Both the position numbers and the translations under genes were made by a program. Positions 51,483 through 52,980 of a stretch of DNA of 52,980 nucleotides are shown piece by piece (position 1 is the stretch's first letter; each line of letters starts with the position of its first letter). The stretch lies in NCBI GenBank assembly GCA_009928985.1, contig SABL01000006.1, positions 1-52,980 of the forward strand. The letters run 5' to 3'. The notes beneath the pieces are model-generated. The model saw only the letters and a list, made by a program, of their open reading frames with translations. It was not told the origin of the DNA and did no database searches. This DNA comes from Clostridia bacterium. GTDB taxonomy: Bacteria > Bacillota > Clostridia > Saccharofermentanales > UBA5734.

Positions 51483-52709
51483 ATGGATTTGTTTCAGAAG
51501 TGTTATGACTACAACCGCGCCAAGTTGGCCATGTCGCTGGACATTTACCCCTATTTCCATTACTTGAATTCCGGTCAGGACACGGAAGTCCAGATGGAGG
51601 GCAAGCGGACCTTGATGTTCGGCTCCAACAATTATCTCGGGCTGACGTCGGACCCGCGGGTCAAGGAAGCCGCAATCAAAGCCATTGAGACATATGGCAC
51701 CGGCTGCTCGGGCTCGCGTTTTTTAAATGGCACATTGGACATCCACATTGAGCTGGAAGAGGCATTGGCTACATTCCTGCAGCAGGAGGCCGCTCTGGTT
51801 TTCTCGACCGGCTACCAGTCCAATCTGGCGATCATTTCCTCACTGGTCGGTCGCAATGACTACATCCTCTCCGATGCCCTGAACCATGCCAGTATCATCG
51901 ACGGGACGCGCCTTGCGATCGGCAAGACGCTCAAGTACAAGCACAACGATATGGAAGACCTGAAACGGCTTTTGGAAAAATGTGCCGTCGAGGAAGGTGC
52001 CGGCATGCTGATTGTCACGGATGGTGTGTTCAGCATGGAGGGTGATATCTGCAATCTGCCGGAAATTGTCCGCCTGGCCCGCCTGTATGGTGCGCGCATC
52101 CTGGTGGATGATGCTCATTCGATCGGTGTCCTCGGTGAGCGCGGCCGTGGTACGGCCGAATATTTCGGTCTGGCCGATGAAGTTGATTTGATCATGAACA
52201 CGTTTTCCAAGACACTGGCTTCGCTGGGCGGCTGTGTCGCCGGCAAAGAGTCCGTCATCCATTACATCAAGCACAATGCCCGGCCGTTCATTTTCAGTGC
52301 CTCGATCCCGCCGGCCCAGATCGGCGCGGCCCGGGAGGCACTGCGCATCCTCGAGCAGGAACCGCAGCGGGTCCGGCGCCTGAACGAGATTGCTGCCTAC
52401 ATGCGGCGCGGACTGACCGCCTTGCCTCACGTCCGAGTCTTCGACAGCGGCAATGACCTCGTGCCGATCATTCCAGTCCTGACCGGAAGCATCGGCCGCA
52501 CCTTGTATACGGCTCGCAACTTGCTGACTGCAGGGGTCTATGTCAATCCAGTCTTGCCACCGGCGGTGCCGAAGGAATCCTGCCTCCTCCGGACGAGCTA
52601 CACGGCGACACATACCAACGCCCAGCTCGACGAAGGCCTGGCGATTTTTGACGCAGTCACAACTGAGATGGCTGCCAATACCGCGGTCGATTTCGACATC
52701 GATTTCTAA
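51483..52709 (+). CDS. spt: Alpha-oxoamine synthase family, serine palmitoyltransferase-like
   Basis: This 408-residue PLP enzyme of the AOS family (Spt, BioF, KBL) has the PLP lysine Lys243 in NTFSKTLASLGG and the stacking histidine in ALNHASIIDGTR. The Asp/His pair is in LVDDAHSIG. YPYFHYLNSGQDTEV, GTGCSGSRFLNGTLDIHIEL and LKYKHNDMEDLKRLLEKC resemble Bacteroides-type Spt as I remember it more than BioF or KBL. Spt condenses serine with palmitoyl-CoA, the first sphingolipid step. GGAGG lies about 10 bases before the ATG. BioF or KBL cannot be excluded without alignment. Confidence 0.82.
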   Translation: MDLFQKCYDYNRAKLAMSLDIYPYFHYLNSGQDTEVQMEGKRTLMFGSNNYLGLTSDPRVKEAAIKAIETYGTGCSGSRFLNGTLDIHIELEEALATFLQQEAALVFSTGYQSNLAIISSLVGRNDYILSDALNHASIIDGTRLAIGKTLKYKHNDMEDLKRLLEKCAVEEGAGMLIVTDGVFSMEGDICNLPEIVRLARLYGARILVDDAHSIGVLGERGRGTAEYFGLADEVDLIMNTFSKTLASLGGCVAGKESVIHYIKHNARPFIFSASIPPAQIGAAREALRILEQEPQRVRRLNEIAAYMRRGLTALPHVRVFDSGNDLVPIIPVLTGSIGRTLYTARNLLTAGVYVNPVLPPAVPKESCLLRTSYTATHTNAQLDEGLAIFDAVTTEMAANTAVDFDIDF

Positions 52710-52794
52710 GGAAAACGCAGCATTTCAATACAAAAGGGTTAAGGGCAGTCTTCAAGTGATCTGGTGACTGTTTTCTAGTTTTAACCTCGCAGAA

Positions 52795-52833
52795 CCTCGT
52801 ACGATCCACTTTTATATGTTGGATTGTACGAGG
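52795..52833. repeat. Inverted repeat upstream of the truncated ATPase
   Basis: CCTCGTACGATCCA (52795-52808) and TGGATTGTACGAGG (52820-52833) form a 14-bp stem with one G/T wobble and an 11-base loop. It lies beyond the Spt stop and overlaps the start of the DUF4143-type fragment. It may be a weak terminator (followed by TATTGCTTTATAT) or mark a recombination junction. Confidence 0.55.
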
Positions 52834-52980
52834 TATTGCTTTATATATAAATACATCACATTTGACAATCCGGTTTATTTACAAGCCGCGAAAGAAGATC
52901 CTGAGCTATTTTTCCTGAATCACTCCGATCAATTGATCTTGGATGAGATTCAATATGTCCCAGAGCTGTTTCCCTATCTG
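52816..52980 (+). pseudogene. 5'-truncated AAA ATPase of the DUF4143 type (runs off the window)
   Basis: The frame beginning in the loop of the inverted repeat reads through to the window end without a stop and contains YITFDNPVYLQAAKEDPELF and LILDEIQYVPELFPYL. This is the Walker B region of AAA_14/DUF4143 proteins. The conserved N-terminal Walker A (a GPRQVGKT-type motif expected about 20 residues earlier) is absent, and upstream frames have none and no ribosome binding site. So this looks like a gene that lost its N-terminus. The part beyond the window could change this view. Confidence 0.65.

Overview
The window looks like a chromosomal segment of a fairly GC-rich (by eye) member of the Bacillota, probably class Clostridia. 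The pointers are strong GGAGG-type ribosome binding sites on most genes, a LytTR/LiaF-like pair, a nupNOPQ-type BMP nucleoside ABC transporter, DUF47/PiT phosphate genes, a c-di-AMP (ydaO-type) riboswitch and a Gram-positive style Tad pilus locus. I cannot name the genus. No rRNA, tRNA, CRISPR array or complete insertion sequence was seen.

Layout, left to right. Positions 1-1251 hold the end of agmatine deiminase and N-carbamoylputrescine amidase (agmatine to putrescine). Convergent to them lies a leftward group: DUF2294, a P-loop DUF4914 protein, a DUF3360 permease and purE, with a nested stem-loop between DUF2294 and DUF4914. After an AT-rich gap come a three-part HMA/SafE/cupredoxin copper-type membrane protein, a sensor kinase with its OmpR-type regulator, and a secreted protein whose leader is a clear c-di-AMP riboswitch with its own promoter. 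Then come DUF3006, a FrnE-like thiol oxidoreductase, a two-TM protein, an ABC-F ATPase with a tiny leader ORF, the phosphate/polyphosphate set (PiT, DUF47, PPK2), and the complete BMP-type nucleoside importer with an internal terminator between the binding lipoprotein and the ATPase.

Positions 21986-25692 hold a DUF434-type protein, the LytTR regulator with its LiaF-like membrane partner, a small unknown gene and a long coiled-coil protein. The last of these is translationally coupled to a DUF192 gene at the tail of the leftward Tad pilus operon (prepilin peptidase, Flp pilin, TadE, TadG, CpaB, TadZ/CpaE, TadA/CpaF, TadB, TadC; 24532-33934). Divergent from it are an FAD oxidoreductase of the UDP-galactopyranose-mutase-like type, with an apparently leaderless promoter, and a GT-C-like membrane protein.

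Positions 37249-45088 are rich in membrane and lipid functions: a degenerate GGDEF protein, patatin phospholipase, hemolysin III family protein, acyl-CoA synthetase, CDF metal exporter and cardiolipin synthase (the last three overlap). A HIT protein, an MFS transporter, a second two-component system coupled to a second MFS transporter, an SDR reductase and a serine-palmitoyltransferase-like enzyme follow. The window ends in a 5'-truncated DUF4143-type AAA ATPase preceded by an inverted repeat.

The points most worth checking are the c-di-AMP-controlled secreted protein, the possible sphingolipid-type SDR/Spt pair, the short leader ORF before the ABC-F gene, the leaderless promoter, the coiled-coil protein coupled to the Tad operon, and the truncated ATPase at the right edge.
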